From Zunongwangia mangrovi (GTDB taxonomy: Bacteria; Bacteroidota; Bacteroidia; Flavobacteriales; Flavobacteriaceae): DNA of 64,000 nt. The notes under the pieces are model-generated. The model was not told the DNA's origin and ran no database searches. It saw only the letters and a list, made by a program, of their open reading frames with translations. The stretch's first letter is position 1. Each line of letters starts with the position of its first letter. The translations under genes and the position numbers were made by a program. This document shows, piece after piece, positions 19,418-27,345 of the stretch. The stretch spans positions 1-64,000 of the forward strand of contig NZ_FOKV01000006.1 in NCBI RefSeq assembly GCF_900112105.1. The letters are read 5' to 3'.

Positions 19418-20281
19418 ATGGCTGCTGCTTGGTTTAAAAGAACACAAAAAGGTATCCAAACCCCTACTGAGGAGAAAAAAGATGTTCCAAAAGGCTTATG
19501 GTATAAGTCCCCAACAGGAAAAATCGTTGATGCAGAACAACTAGAAAGCAATTTCTATGTAAGTCCAGAGGATGGTTATCACGTAAGAATAGGAAGTAAT
19601 GAATATTTCCAGATCCTTTTTGATGATAATAAATATAAAGAACTGGATAAAGGACTTTCTGCCAAAGACCCTCTTAGCTTTAAGGACACCAAAAAATATA
19701 CTGATCGCTTAAAAACCGCCCAGGATAAAACTGGACTTAAAGACGCTGTAAGAACAGCAGTAGGAAAATCTAAAGGTAAAGAACTGGTTATTGCCTGTAT
19801 GGACTTTAAATTTATTGGAGGTTCTATGGGATCTGTAGTTGGTGAGAAAATCGCTCGCGCAGCAGATTATGCAATTCAGAATAACCTGCCTTTTATGATC
19901 ATTTCTAAATCTGGTGGAGCCAGAATGCAGGAAGCAGCACTTTCTTTAATGCAGTTAGCTAAAACTTCAGTAAAATTAGCGCAATTGGCTGAAGCTAAAC
20001 TTCCTTATATTTCTTTATGTACAGATCCTACTACAGGAGGAACAACCGCTTCCTTTGCAATGTTAGGAGACATTAATATTTCTGAACCTGGAGCACTTAT
20101 TGGATTTGCCGGCCCTCGTGTGGTTAAAGACACTACTGGTAAAGATCTTCCTAAAGACTTCCAGACTTCAGAATTTTTAAAGGAACACGGCTTTTTAGAT
20201 TTTATCACCAAAAGATCTGAACTTAAGAACAAGGTAAATCTTTACCTGGATCTTATTCAAAATCAACCGGTAAGAGCTTAA
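19418..20281 (+). CDS. accD: Acetyl-CoA carboxylase carboxyltransferase subunit beta, without zinc ribbon cysteines
   Basis: 287 residues. The crotonase-like carboxyltransferase core is typical: [47 protein letters not shown] and [14 protein letters not shown]. With AccA (encoded at 59977-60930) it moves the carboxyl group from biotin to acetyl-CoA, making malonyl-CoA for fatty acid synthesis. The N-terminal region aligns in register with the zinc ribbon of E. coli AccD, but the four cysteines are replaced: KSPTGK stands for the first CxxC and YVSPEDGYH for the second. From memory this loss is shared by other flavobacterial AccD proteins. Start at 19418 gives the expected [12 protein letters not shown] beginning. 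Confidence 0.95.
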   Translation: MAAAWFKRTQKGIQTPTEEKKDVPKGLWYKSPTGKIVDAEQLESNFYVSPEDGYHVRIGSNEYFQILFDDNKYKELDKGLSAKDPLSFKDTKKYTDRLKTAQDKTGLKDAVRTAVGKSKGKELVIACMDFKFIGGSMGSVVGEKIARAADYAIQNNLPFMIISKSGGARMQEAALSLMQLAKTSVKLAQLAEAKLPYISLCTDPTTGGTTASFAMLGDINISEPGALIGFAGPRVVKDTTGKDLPKDFQTSEFLKEHGFLDFITKRSELKNKVNLYLDLIQNQPVRA

Positions 20282-20333
20282 TTATCGGTAAAATAATATT
20301 TAAAAAATAAATAGTATTTGTACAAAAAAGTAG

Positions 20334-20341
20334 TACATTTG
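20334..20341 (+). promoter_or_regulatory. TAnnTTTG promoter element before rpsO
   Basis: TACATTTG, 53 bases before the rpsO ATG, suggesting a leader of about 45 bases. Confidence 0.55.
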
Positions 20342-20393
20342 CGGCCTGACAGAAAAGCTGTCAATACATAAAAATCATTTAAATAATATTGGA

Positions 20394-20663
20394 ATGTATT
20401 TAACTAAAGAAAAGAAGGAAGAAATCTTCGAAAAGTACGGAAACGGTAAAAACGATTCTGGTTCAGCTGAAGGACAAATTGCATTATTCACTTACAGAAT
20501 TTCTCATTTGTCTGAGCATTTAAAAAGCAATCGTAAAGACTTCAACACAGAGCGTTCTCTTGTTGGTCTTGTAGGAAAAAGAAGAAGACTTCTTGATTAC
20601 TTAATGAAAAAGGATATCATGAGATATCGTGCGATCATTAAGGAATTAGGATTAAGAAAATAA
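20394..20663 (+). CDS. rpsO: 30S ribosomal protein S15
   Basis: 89 residues, normal S15 length, all-helical primary 16S rRNA-binding protein. Signature stretches are GSAEGQIALFTYRISHLSEHL and LVGKRRRLLDYLMKKD. Followed by a strong terminator and then pnp, the widespread rpsO-pnp order. Confidence 0.97.
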   Translation: MYLTKEKKEEIFEKYGNGKNDSGSAEGQIALFTYRISHLSEHLKSNRKDFNTERSLVGLVGKRRRLLDYLMKKDIMRYRAIIKELGLRK

Positions 20664-20669
20664 TTTTCA

Positions 20670-20693
20670 GGGGGCTTTTTGCCCCCTTTTTTT
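20670..20693 (+). terminator. Intrinsic terminator after rpsO
   Basis: GGGGGC (20670-20675), loop TTTTT, GCCCCC (20681-20686), then seven Ts. Confidence 0.93.
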
Positions 20694-20911
20694 ATACAGC
20701 CCGGGTAGCTGTAAATACCCAAAAATAAGTTCTTTACAATATAGGATCACTCCTATTTTAGAAATTGTCACCCAAGTAAGGGTAGTTTTTCATTGGTCTG
20801 CCTGCAACGACAACAACACAACTCCTGGCCGTCCAGATAAAGACGGAAAGACCATATGTTTAACTAATATAGATCTGGTGAAGTTATTCAGATCAAGAAT
20901 TCGAAATTATT

Positions 20912-23107
20912 ATGATTCCAAAAACATTTAAGGAGGTTATCGATTTAGGAGATGGTAGAACCATTTCTCTCGAGACCGGTAAATTGGCAAAACAGGCTCA
21001 TGGTTCTGTTGTTGTACAAATGGGTAACGCAATGTTACTTTGTACTGTAGTGTCTTCGTACACGCCAACTACAATGGATTTCTTTCCATTAACATTAGAT
21101 TACCGTGAAAAATTTGCTGCTGCAGGACTTTTCCCTGGAGGGTACTTTAAAAGAGAAGCAAGACCAAGTAGCGAAGAAATTTTAGTAATGCGTTTAGTAG
21201 ACCGTGTACTGCGTCCACTTTTCCCTAAAGACTATAAATTTGAAACTCAGGTAATGATCCAGTTAATGTCTCATGACGACGAAGTTATGCCAGACGCATT
21301 AGCAGGACTTGCCGCATCTGCCGCTATTCAATTATCAGACATTCCTTTTGAAACTCCAATTTCAGAAGCAAGAGTTGCAAGAATTAATGGCGAATTTGTT
21401 CTTAACCCAAGTAGAGAGAAACTGGATGAAGCAGACATGGATATCATGGTTGGTGCTTCTGCAGACTCTGTAATGATGGTTGAAGGACAAATGGACGAAT
21501 GTTCAGAAGAAGAAATGGCAGAGGCTATTAAATTCGCACATGAAGCTATTAAAGTTCAGTGTGAAGCTCAAACCAAACTTGCTGAAGCATTTGGCAAAAA
21601 AGAAACTCGTGAGTATGAAGTAGCCGAAACAGATGAAGATCTTGAAAAGAAAATTCATGAAGCTACTTACCAGAAAGCATACGATATCGCTAAAGGCGGA
21701 ACTAGCAAAAAAGAAAGAAGTCAGGCTTTTTCAGATCTAAAAGACGAAGTATTGGCTATGTTCTCTGAAGAAGAATTAGAAGAGAAAGGTAAAATGATCT
21801 CTGGTTATTTTGCTGCTGCTCATAAAAATGCTGTTCGTGATCTTACACTAAAAGAAGGAATTAGACTTGACGGTAGAAAAACCGACGAAATTCGTCCAAT
21901 TTGGTGTGAAGTTGATTATTTACCTTCTCCACATGGTTCTTCTGTATTTACCAGAGGAGAAACTCAGGCGCTTGCTACTGTAACTTTAGGTACGTCTCGT
22001 GAGGCTAACCAGGTAGATCTTCCAACTTATCAGGGTGAAGAGAATTTCTACTTACATTATAACTTCCCTCCTTTCTCTACCGGTGAAGCATATCCTATTA
22101 GAGGAACTTCAAGAAGAGAGATTGGTCACGGTAACTTAGCGCAAAGAGCATTAAAAGGAATGATTCCTGCAGATTGCCCTTATACCGTGCGTGTTGTTTC
22201 TGAAGTTTTAGAATCTAACGGTTCTTCTTCTATGGCAACTGTTTGTGCTGGCACAATGGCTTTAATGGATGCAGGGGTTCAGCTTAAAAAACCAGTTTCT
22301 GGTATCGCTATGGGATTAATTTCTGATGGTGAAGATTATGCTGTACTTTCTGATATTCTTGGTGATGAAGATCACTTAGGAGATATGGACTTTAAAGTGA
22401 CTGGTACTGCAGATGGTATTACTGCCTGCCAGATGGATATTAAAATTAAAGGACTTTCTTACGAAATCTTAGTTAAAGCACTTAAGCAAGCACGTGACGG
22501 TAGATTACATATTCTTGGTAAACTAACCGATACGATTGCAGAGCCTAATACGAACGTAAAAGGTCATGCTCCAAAGATCATCACCAGAAGAATTCCTGGA
22601 GATTATATTGGTGCATTAATTGGACCTGGTGGAAAAGTGATCCAGGAACTACAAAAAGAAACAAAAACAGAGATCGTTATTAACGAAGATCCTGTTACTG
22701 AAGAAGGTATAGTTGAAATTCTTGGTACAAACCAGGATGGTATCGATAAGGTTCTTGCTAAAATCGATTCTATTACCTTCAAACCAGAAAAAGGAAGCGT
22801 TTACGAAGTAAAAGTGATTAAACTTCTTGATTTTGGTGCTGTAGTAGAATACGTTGAGGCTCCAGGAAACGAAGTATTACTTCATATTTCTGAACTTGCC
22901 TGGGAACGTACTAATAATGTTACCGATGTTGTAAATCTTGGTGATGTTATCGACGTTAAATACTTTGGTGTAGATCCAAAGACCAGAAAAGAGAAAGTTT
23001 CGAGAAAAGCTTTACTTCCTAGACCAGAGCGTCCGGAACGCAAAGAAGGTGGAGATCGTAATCACAACAAACGTGATGATCGCAAACCAAGAGGAGATAA
23101 AAAATAA
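20912..23107 (+). CDS. pnp: Polynucleotide phosphorylase
   Basis: 731 residues with the full domain order: RNase PH-like domain 1 (about 1-220), alpha-helical linker (about 225-300), RNase PH-like domain 2 (about 310-550, [17 protein letters not shown]), KH domain (about 555-615, [20 protein letters not shown]) and S1 domain (about 620-690), then a charged basic tail rich in Arg, Asp and Lys. It degrades RNA 3' to 5' with phosphate. The 218 bases between the rpsO terminator and pnp may be its leader; they include an inverted repeat CCGTC/GACGG near 20830-20848. Confidence 0.97.
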   Translation: MIPKTFKEVIDLGDGRTISLETGKLAKQAHGSVVVQMGNAMLLCTVVSSYTPTTMDFFPLTLDYREKFAAAGLFPGGYFKREARPSSEEILVMRLVDRVLRPLFPKDYKFETQVMIQLMSHDDEVMPDALAGLAASAAIQLSDIPFETPISEARVARINGEFVLNPSREKLDEADMDIMVGASADSVMMVEGQMDECSEEEMAEAIKFAHEAIKVQCEAQTKLAEAFGKKETREYEVAETDEDLEKKIHEATYQKAYDIAKGGTSKKERSQAFSDLKDEVLAMFSEEELEEKGKMISGYFAAAHKNAVRDLTLKEGIRLDGRKTDEIRPIWCEVDYLPSPHGSSVFTRGETQALATVTLGTSREANQVDLPTYQGEENFYLHYNFPPFSTGEAYPIRGTSRREIGHGNLAQRALKGMIPADCPYTVRVVSEVLESNGSSSMATVCAGTMALMDAGVQLKKPVSGIAMGLISDGEDYAVLSDILGDEDHLGDMDFKVTGTADGITACQMDIKIKGLSYEILVKALKQARDGRLHILGKLTDTIAEPNTNVKGHAPKIITRRIPGDYIGALIGPGGKVIQELQKETKTEIVINEDPVTEEGIVEILGTNQDGIDKVLAKIDSITFKPEKGSVYEVKVIKLLDFGAVVEYVEAPGNEVLLHISELAWERTNNVTDVVNLGDVIDVKYFGVDPKTRKEKVSRKALLPRPERPERKEGGDRNHNKRDDRKPRGDKK

Positions 23108-23130
23108 TCCTTTAGATTATATATTCTTAG

Positions 23131-23161
23131 AAAAAGGCATCGAAATTCGATGCCTTTTTTA
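23131..23161 (+). terminator. Intrinsic terminator after pnp
   Basis: AAAAAGGCATCG, loop AAATT, CGATGCCTTTTTT. Confidence 0.92.
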
Positions 23162-23200
23162 TTGTTAATTGCATATCTGCAATAGATCATAATGAGGTGT

Positions 23201-23326
23201 AGTCATTCTGAACCTGCCTTGCCGGCAGGCAGATCTGATTCAGGGTCTCATCATAATAGTTCATTGTTCAATACAGTAAGAGATTCCGGATCAAGCCCGC
23301 CTGCCGAACGGGCAAGTCCGGAATGA
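23201..23326. repeat. REP-like palindromic pair between pnp and rpoD
   Basis: Two related elements in opposite orientation. The first (about 23202-23253) has CCTGCC (23213-23218)/GGCAGG (23224-23229) inside CTGAA/TTCAG. The second (about 23279-23326) has ATTCCGGA (23283-23290)/TCCGGAAT (23317-23324) around GCCCG/CGGGC (23295-23313). The reverse complement of the second lines up with the first (GTCATTC at one end, TCTC at the other), so they form an inverted pair like a bacterial interspersed mosaic element. Confidence 0.8.
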
Positions 23327-23410
23327 CGAAAACAATGAATTATTACAAATTAAGGATATTCAGATTATTTTTTATTTTCTTTTTTCTGAATAAAATCGCA
23401 ATCTTCTTTT

Positions 23411-23507
23411 CGCGTTAGGGATTGGAGCGAAAAGCCCGTAGTTGCTGCAAGCAACGCGGACTTGCAGCAGAAAGCCCGACCCAAAATAAGTATTTTGGGT
23501 AACGCCC
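23411..23507. ncRNA. Candidate structured RNA or repeated intergenic element upstream of rpoD
   Basis: A compact element closed by GCGTTA (23412-23417)/TAACGC (23500-23505). Inside are a stem GCTGCAAG (23444-23451)/CTTGCAGC (23461-23468), and a hairpin ACCCAAAATA (23479-23488)/TATTTTGGGT (23491-23500) that touches the closing stem. The motif GAAAGCCCG occurs twice (23430-23438 with one extra A, and 23470-23478). A competing hairpin GTTGC/GCAAC (23441-23455) overlaps the first stem. Similar AGGGAT...GAAAGCCCG...AACGCCC segments recur, as far as I remember, in flavobacterial intergenic regions, where they also create false ORFs. Strand and function are open. Confidence 0.5.
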
Positions 23508-23592
23508 AAATAAAAATTAAATAAACATTTTGTAACATTTTTTGATCTTCTTACGTATAAACATATACAAGAGCTATTCACAATTAAAACCC

Positions 23593-23598
23593 AAGGAG
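23593..23598 (+). promoter_or_regulatory. Strong Shine-Dalgarno site of rpoD
   Basis: AAGGAG seven bases before the ATG at 23606. Most other genes in this window show no such site (for example fbaA, pnp, aspC), as expected for Bacteroidota, so this one stands out. Confidence 0.75.
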
Positions 23599-23605
23599 AA
23601 GATAG

Positions 23606-24469
23606 ATGAGACAACTTAAAATTACGAAGCAGGTAACTAACCGTGAAACTGCTTCGCTAGATAAGTATTTGCAAGAAATTGGTAAAGTAGATTTAATTAC
23701 CGCAGACGAAGAGGTAGAATTAGCACAAAGAATTAAAGCGGGTGATAACCGTGCTTTAGAGAAATTAACCAAAGCGAACTTACGTTTTGTGGTTTCTGTA
23801 GCAAAACAATATCAAAACCAGGGATTAACACTTCCCGATCTTATAAACGAAGGTAACTTAGGGCTTATAAAAGCTGCGAAACGTTTTGATGAAACTCGTG
23901 GTTTTAAATTTATATCTTATGCCGTTTGGTGGATTAGACAATCTATCTTACAGGCATTGGCAGAGCAATCTCGTATTGTACGTTTGCCACTTAACAAAAT
24001 TGGATCTATTAACAAGATCAATAAAACTTTTGCTTTCTTAGAGCAATCTCACGAGCGCCCACCAAGCGCCGAGGAAATTGCAAAAGAGCTTGATATGACG
24101 ATTAATGACGTTAAGGAGTCTATGAAAAACTCTGGTCGTCACGTATCGATGGATGCTCCTTTGGTAGAAGGTGAAGATTCTAACCTATATGATGTATTAC
24201 GATCTGGTGAATCTCCAAACCCAGATAAAGATCTTTTACATGAATCGCTAAGAACAGAGATTGAGCGTGCTTTAGAAACGCTTACTCCTCGTGAAGCTGA
24301 TGTTATTCGCTTATATTTTGGATTAGGAGATCAACACCCTATGACGCTTGAAGAAATTGGCGAAACTTTTGATCTTACTCGTGAGCGTGTAAGACAGATC
24401 AAAGAAAAAGCGATTAGAAGATTAAAACATACATCTCGCAGTAAGATTTTAAAAACCTATTTAGGTTAA
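23606..24469 (+). CDS. rpoD: Primary RNA polymerase sigma factor, sigma-70 family
   Basis: 287 residues. Region 1.2 ([20 protein letters not shown]), region 2 with the -10 recognition helix and the core-binding stretch ([20 protein letters not shown]), region 3 ([20 protein letters not shown]) and region 4 with the helix-turn-helix [20 protein letters not shown] are all present. Region 1.1 and the large non-conserved insert of the E. coli protein are absent, the normal short form of the housekeeping sigma factor in Bacteroidota, which reads TAnnTTTG promoters. The gene stands alone between unusual non-coding regions. Confidence 0.95.
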   Translation: MRQLKITKQVTNRETASLDKYLQEIGKVDLITADEEVELAQRIKAGDNRALEKLTKANLRFVVSVAKQYQNQGLTLPDLINEGNLGLIKAAKRFDETRGFKFISYAVWWIRQSILQALAEQSRIVRLPLNKIGSINKINKTFAFLEQSHERPPSAEEIAKELDMTINDVKESMKNSGRHVSMDAPLVEGEDSNLYDVLRSGESPNPDKDLLHESLRTEIERALETLTPREADVIRLYFGLGDQHPMTLEEIGETFDLTRERVRQIKEKAIRRLKHTSRSKILKTYLG

Positions 24470-24471
24470 AA

Positions 24472-24597
24472 ATATTTAAGATGACAACAGTTTAGTGGTG
24501 GGAGTGATGACCCAACCATGAAAATAACTGTTCGTTTTTTGATTGATGAATGACCCCGGAGTGATGACCCGGGGTCGCTTCATTTATAAGCTTTTGT
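24472..24597 (+). repeat. Double-hairpin element, copy 1 (directly after rpoD)
   Basis: 126 bp repeated at 24917-25042. First hairpin: AACAGTT (24486-24492)/AACTGTT (24526-24532), inner stem GGTGGG (24497-24502)/CCCAACC (24511-24517) with one bulged A, loop AGTGATGA; a CGTTTTTT tract follows, so it can terminate rpoD. Second hairpin: GACCCCGG/CCGGGGTC near 24552-24576, with the same AGTGATGAC loop, extended by TGAA/TTCA. Confidence 0.85.
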
Positions 24598-24916
24598 AAT
24601 TTTAAATAAACTCAAGATTTAGCCTCAAAAATTGAGCTGTTCACAAGTCTGATTTACTTTCTACATTCAAAATCATCAAAATCGAAATTTAGATTTTAAT
24701 ATTTTTTTATACTTGCTAAATTCTATTTTTATTAAAATTGTATAGAGACGAAACGTTTCTAAATATTTAAAAAGATTAAAGTTAAATTAAAATTTATTGT
24801 TTCTAAATGAAACTTATTAAATTTGAAACTGATTTACGCTGAAGTCTTTTAAGCCAAAAAAATGGCCAGACTTTTGCTTAAATTAAATTATTGAGATTGA
24901 AAATTTAGAATTAAAG
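24598..24916. other. AT-rich spacer without genes between the two double-hairpin copies
   Basis: 319 bases, very AT-rich, no convincing reading frame on either strand and no tRNA-like fold seen. It contains GTTTCTAAATATTTAAA and TGTTTCTAAATGAAAC, loose local repeats of GTTTCTAAAT, but nothing that can be named. Confidence 0.6.
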
Positions 24917-25042
24917 ATATTTAAGATGACAACAGTTTAGTGGCGGGAGTGATGACCCGACCATGAAAATAACTGTTCGTTTTTTGATTGATGAATGACC
25001 CCGGAGTGATGACCCGGGGTCGCTTCATTTATAAGCTTTTGT
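24917..25042 (+). repeat. Double-hairpin element, copy 2 (upstream of the BLUF gene)
   Basis: Identical to copy 1 over 126 bp except C24944 in place of T24499 and G24959 in place of A24514. These two positions face each other in the first hairpin, so a T-A pair has become C-G. It ends 72 bases before the BLUF start. Confidence 0.85.
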
Positions 25043-25114
25043 TAATCCTGGGTTTCTAAGGCTTAAAGTGAAGCCTTTTGAATACATTTATAATTAACCA
25101 ATAAATCCAATAAT

Positions 25115-25519
25115 ATGAAACGATGGGCGATTTGCTATGTGAGCTCAGCTTCTCCTGCTATTGAAGAAACAGATATTAATGAAGTACTATCATGGACACA
25201 ATCCTGGAATACAGATCACAACATAACAGGATTTCTGTTATATTCAGAAGGTAATTTTTTCCAGGTTTTAGAAGGTGATGAGCTAAAGGTAAAAGATGTG
25301 TTTCAAAAGATAGAGAAAGACCGCAGGCATCGTAACTTATTCAAAATCTTTAATCGCGAGATCAAACAAGATCAATACGATGAGTATTCCTGCGAATTTT
25401 TATCTAAATACAACGAATCTGAAGAGCTTAACGAAAACTATTATCTACAGTATCTAAAAAATCTGGATCACTCTTCGCAAACTGCTGTAAAGAATATTTT
25501 AAAAGCTTTTGTAGATTAA
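25115..25519 (+). CDS. Short BLUF-domain blue-light sensor protein
   Basis: 134 residues, a single BLUF domain that binds FAD, with about 40 extra residues forming C-terminal helices as in short PixD-type proteins; no output domain. The light-reaction residues fall at the same numbers as in cyanobacterial PixD (Slr1694): Y8 (AICYVSSA), N32 (SWNTDHNITG) and Q50 (FFQVLEGD). The usual W91 and M93 are Y91 and C93 here (DEYSCEFL). It probably signals by binding a partner; no obvious partner gene lies beside it, as lplA converges from the other strand. Confidence 0.9.
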   Translation: MKRWAICYVSSASPAIEETDINEVLSWTQSWNTDHNITGFLLYSEGNFFQVLEGDELKVKDVFQKIEKDRRHRNLFKIFNREIKQDQYDEYSCEFLSKYNESEELNENYYLQYLKNLDHSSQTAVKNILKAFVD

Positions 25520-25546
25520 TATTAAAGTTCACACTTTTCTGAGGAT

Positions 25547-26551
25547 TTATTCCTCATCTTCTCCATAAATTAGATCGATAAAATCTTCTTTTGGTAAATC
25601 TCCAAAATAAAATTTGGTATCAATATCGGCCAAAAGCGATTCTATTTCTGGTTTATCGTAACGTGCGCCAATCAATCTATTTTCAATGTTAGTAACAGGT
25701 TCTTTACCAAAGAAATCACCAAAGATCTTAAACTCTTCAATTCGGCCTTTATCTACAAAAATTCGCAGATCGATCTCGCCAATTTTGAATCGTTTGGTTC
25801 GCTGAATATTAAATTTTGGTGATCGCCCATAATTCCAATCCCAGGAATCGTACTTTTCAGCCTTCAATTTATGCACTCCTTCCCATTCTTCTTGAGTTAA
25901 ATGGTAGGTTTCAAATTCCTCTCGTTCTTCGTAAAGTCCTTTCAGAATAATGCTTCTGAAGCTTTCAATGTCTAAAGATTCCTCCAAAAACTCACTAATA
26001 TTAGCGACACGGCTACGAACAGATTTATGTCCTTTAGACTGAATTTTACTCATTTTTACCTGTAACGCCCTGGTGACTTCATCTAAATTTGAATCTAGCA
26101 GGAGCGTACCATGACTAAACATTCTTTTTACGCTACTAAACTGTGCATTTCCCGAGATCTTTCGATCGTTAACTACGATATCATTACGTCCTTTTAATTC
26201 GGCCGGCACACCCATTTTATTCAGCACTTTAATTACAGGTTCTGTAAATTTTCTAAAATTATTCAGGCTCTTCACATCATAATCTGTAATAAAACTGAAA
26301 TTCAAATTACCAAAATCGTGATAAACGGCACCACCTCCGGAAATTCGGCGGACTACCTTGATATTGTTTTCTTCAACATAAGAATGGTTGATCTCTTCTA
26401 GCGTGTTTTGATTTCTACCTATAATAATCGAAGGTTCATTGATATAAAACAACAAATAATCCTGACCTTGTTTAAAATTCCGAAGTATATATTCTTCTAA
26501 GGCTAGGTTTAAAAAAGGATCGTTATTTCCTTCATTTTCGATAAAAATCAT
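25547..26551 (-). CDS. lplA: Lipoate--protein ligase A
   Basis: 334 residues, with the N-terminal catalytic domain of the biotin/lipoate ligase fold and a C-terminal accessory domain, the bacterial LplA layout. Motifs: IIIGRNQNTLEEIN, VVRRISGGGAVYHDFGNLNFSF (lipoate and adenylate site), ELKGRNDIVVNDRKISGNAQ (with the catalytic lysine in RKISG) and HGTLLLD. It activates lipoate with ATP and attaches it to the E2 subunits of 2-oxoacid dehydrogenases and to GcvH. Confidence 0.94.
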   Translation of the reverse strand: MIFIENEGNNDPFLNLALEEYILRNFKQGQDYLLFYINEPSIIIGRNQNTLEEINHSYVEENNIKVVRRISGGGAVYHDFGNLNFSFITDYDVKSLNNFRKFTEPVIKVLNKMGVPAELKGRNDIVVNDRKISGNAQFSSVKRMFSHGTLLLDSNLDEVTRALQVKMSKIQSKGHKSVRSRVANISEFLEESLDIESFRSIILKGLYEEREEFETYHLTQEEWEGVHKLKAEKYDSWDWNYGRSPKFNIQRTKRFKIGEIDLRIFVDKGRIEEFKIFGDFFGKEPVTNIENRLIGARYDKPEIESLLADIDTKFYFGDLPKEDFIDLIYGEDEE

Positions 26552-26653
26552 GGTCTTTTTTCTTTAGGTTATTCAAAGATATTCAATTAAAAATCGATAA
26601 AGAAGCCGCTTAAGCTTTTCCTCATAATCTTTACACGTCAAACATATTCTTAG

Positions 26654-26661
26654 TATTTTTG
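26654..26661 (+). promoter_or_regulatory. TAnnTTTG promoter element before rpe
   Basis: TATTTTTG, 22 bases before the ATG at 26683. A longer reading frame would start inside this element at 26659, which argues for the ATG. Confidence 0.6.
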
Positions 26662-26682
26662 TTAGAGAAACATTCTGTAACA

Positions 26683-27345
26683 ATGAAAGAAAAGATAATT
26701 GCCCCTTCCCTACTCGCTGCAGATTTTGCTAACCTGCAACGCGATATCGAAACAGTTAATAATAGCGAAGCACAATGGTTTCACATCGATATAATGGATG
26801 GTGTTTTTGTTCCCAATATTTCATTTGGAATGCCAGTCTTAAAAGCGATTCAAAAACATGCCAAAAAGCCTTTGGATGTACACCTTATGATCGTAGATCC
26901 AGATCGATACATCAAAGATTTTGCAGCGCTTGGCGCAGATCATCTTACCGTACACTTTGAAGCCTGTACACATCTACACCGAACATTACAGGCAATAAAA
27001 GCCGAAGGAATGAAAGCCGGCGTTGCTATAAATCCGCATACTAATGTAGATTTATTGAAAGATGTGATAAAAGATATCGACATAGTACTTATAATGAGCG
27101 TTAATCCCGGTTTTGGCGGACAATCTTTTATTGAGCATACCTACAATAAAGTACGCCGATTAAAAGAAATGATCCTTAATCAAAATGCTGAAACTTTGAT
27201 TGAGATCGATGGTGGGGTAACCAATAAAAATGCTTTAGAATTAACAAAAGCTGGTGCAGATGTTCTGGTTGCCGGTAGTTTTGTTTTTAAGGCTGAAAAT
27301 CAATTAGAAACTATTAAAGATCTTAAGAATCTTGCAAACTCATAA
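26683..27345 (+). CDS. rpe: Ribulose-phosphate 3-epimerase
   Basis: 220 residues, TIM barrel. The start ATG at 26683 gives MKEKIIAPSLLAADFANL, the usual beginning. Metal and catalytic residues lie in WFHIDIMDGVFVPNISFG (His and catalytic Asp), DVHLMIVDPD (His), MSVNPGFGGQSF and EIDGGVTNKN (second catalytic Asp). It interconverts ribulose 5-phosphate and xylulose 5-phosphate in the pentose phosphate pathway. It overlaps the next gene by 14 bases, so the two are likely co-translated. Confidence 0.96.
   Translation: MKEKIIAPSLLAADFANLQRDIETVNNSEAQWFHIDIMDGVFVPNISFGMPVLKAIQKHAKKPLDVHLMIVDPDRYIKDFAALGADHLTVHFEACTHLHRTLQAIKAEGMKAGVAINPHTNVDLLKDVIKDIDIVLIMSVNPGFGGQSFIEHTYNKVRRLKEMILNQNAETLIEIDGGVTNKNALELTKAGADVLVAGSFVFKAENQLETIKDLKNLANS

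Noticed and set aside
23372-23614. 80-residue minus-strand reading frame before rpoD
   Set aside because: It crosses the structured repeat and the rpoD start; its sequence is what the repeat gives by chance, as often seen in false annotations.
24507-24516. GTGATGA in the loops read as a C/D-box or K-turn motif
   Set aside because: No matching CTGA D box pairs with it; the sequence is a simple hairpin loop.
24472-25042. Direct repeats read as attachment sites of an integrated element
   Set aside because: The 319 bases between them carry no integrase or any gene, and the copies are structured hairpins, not short core sites.
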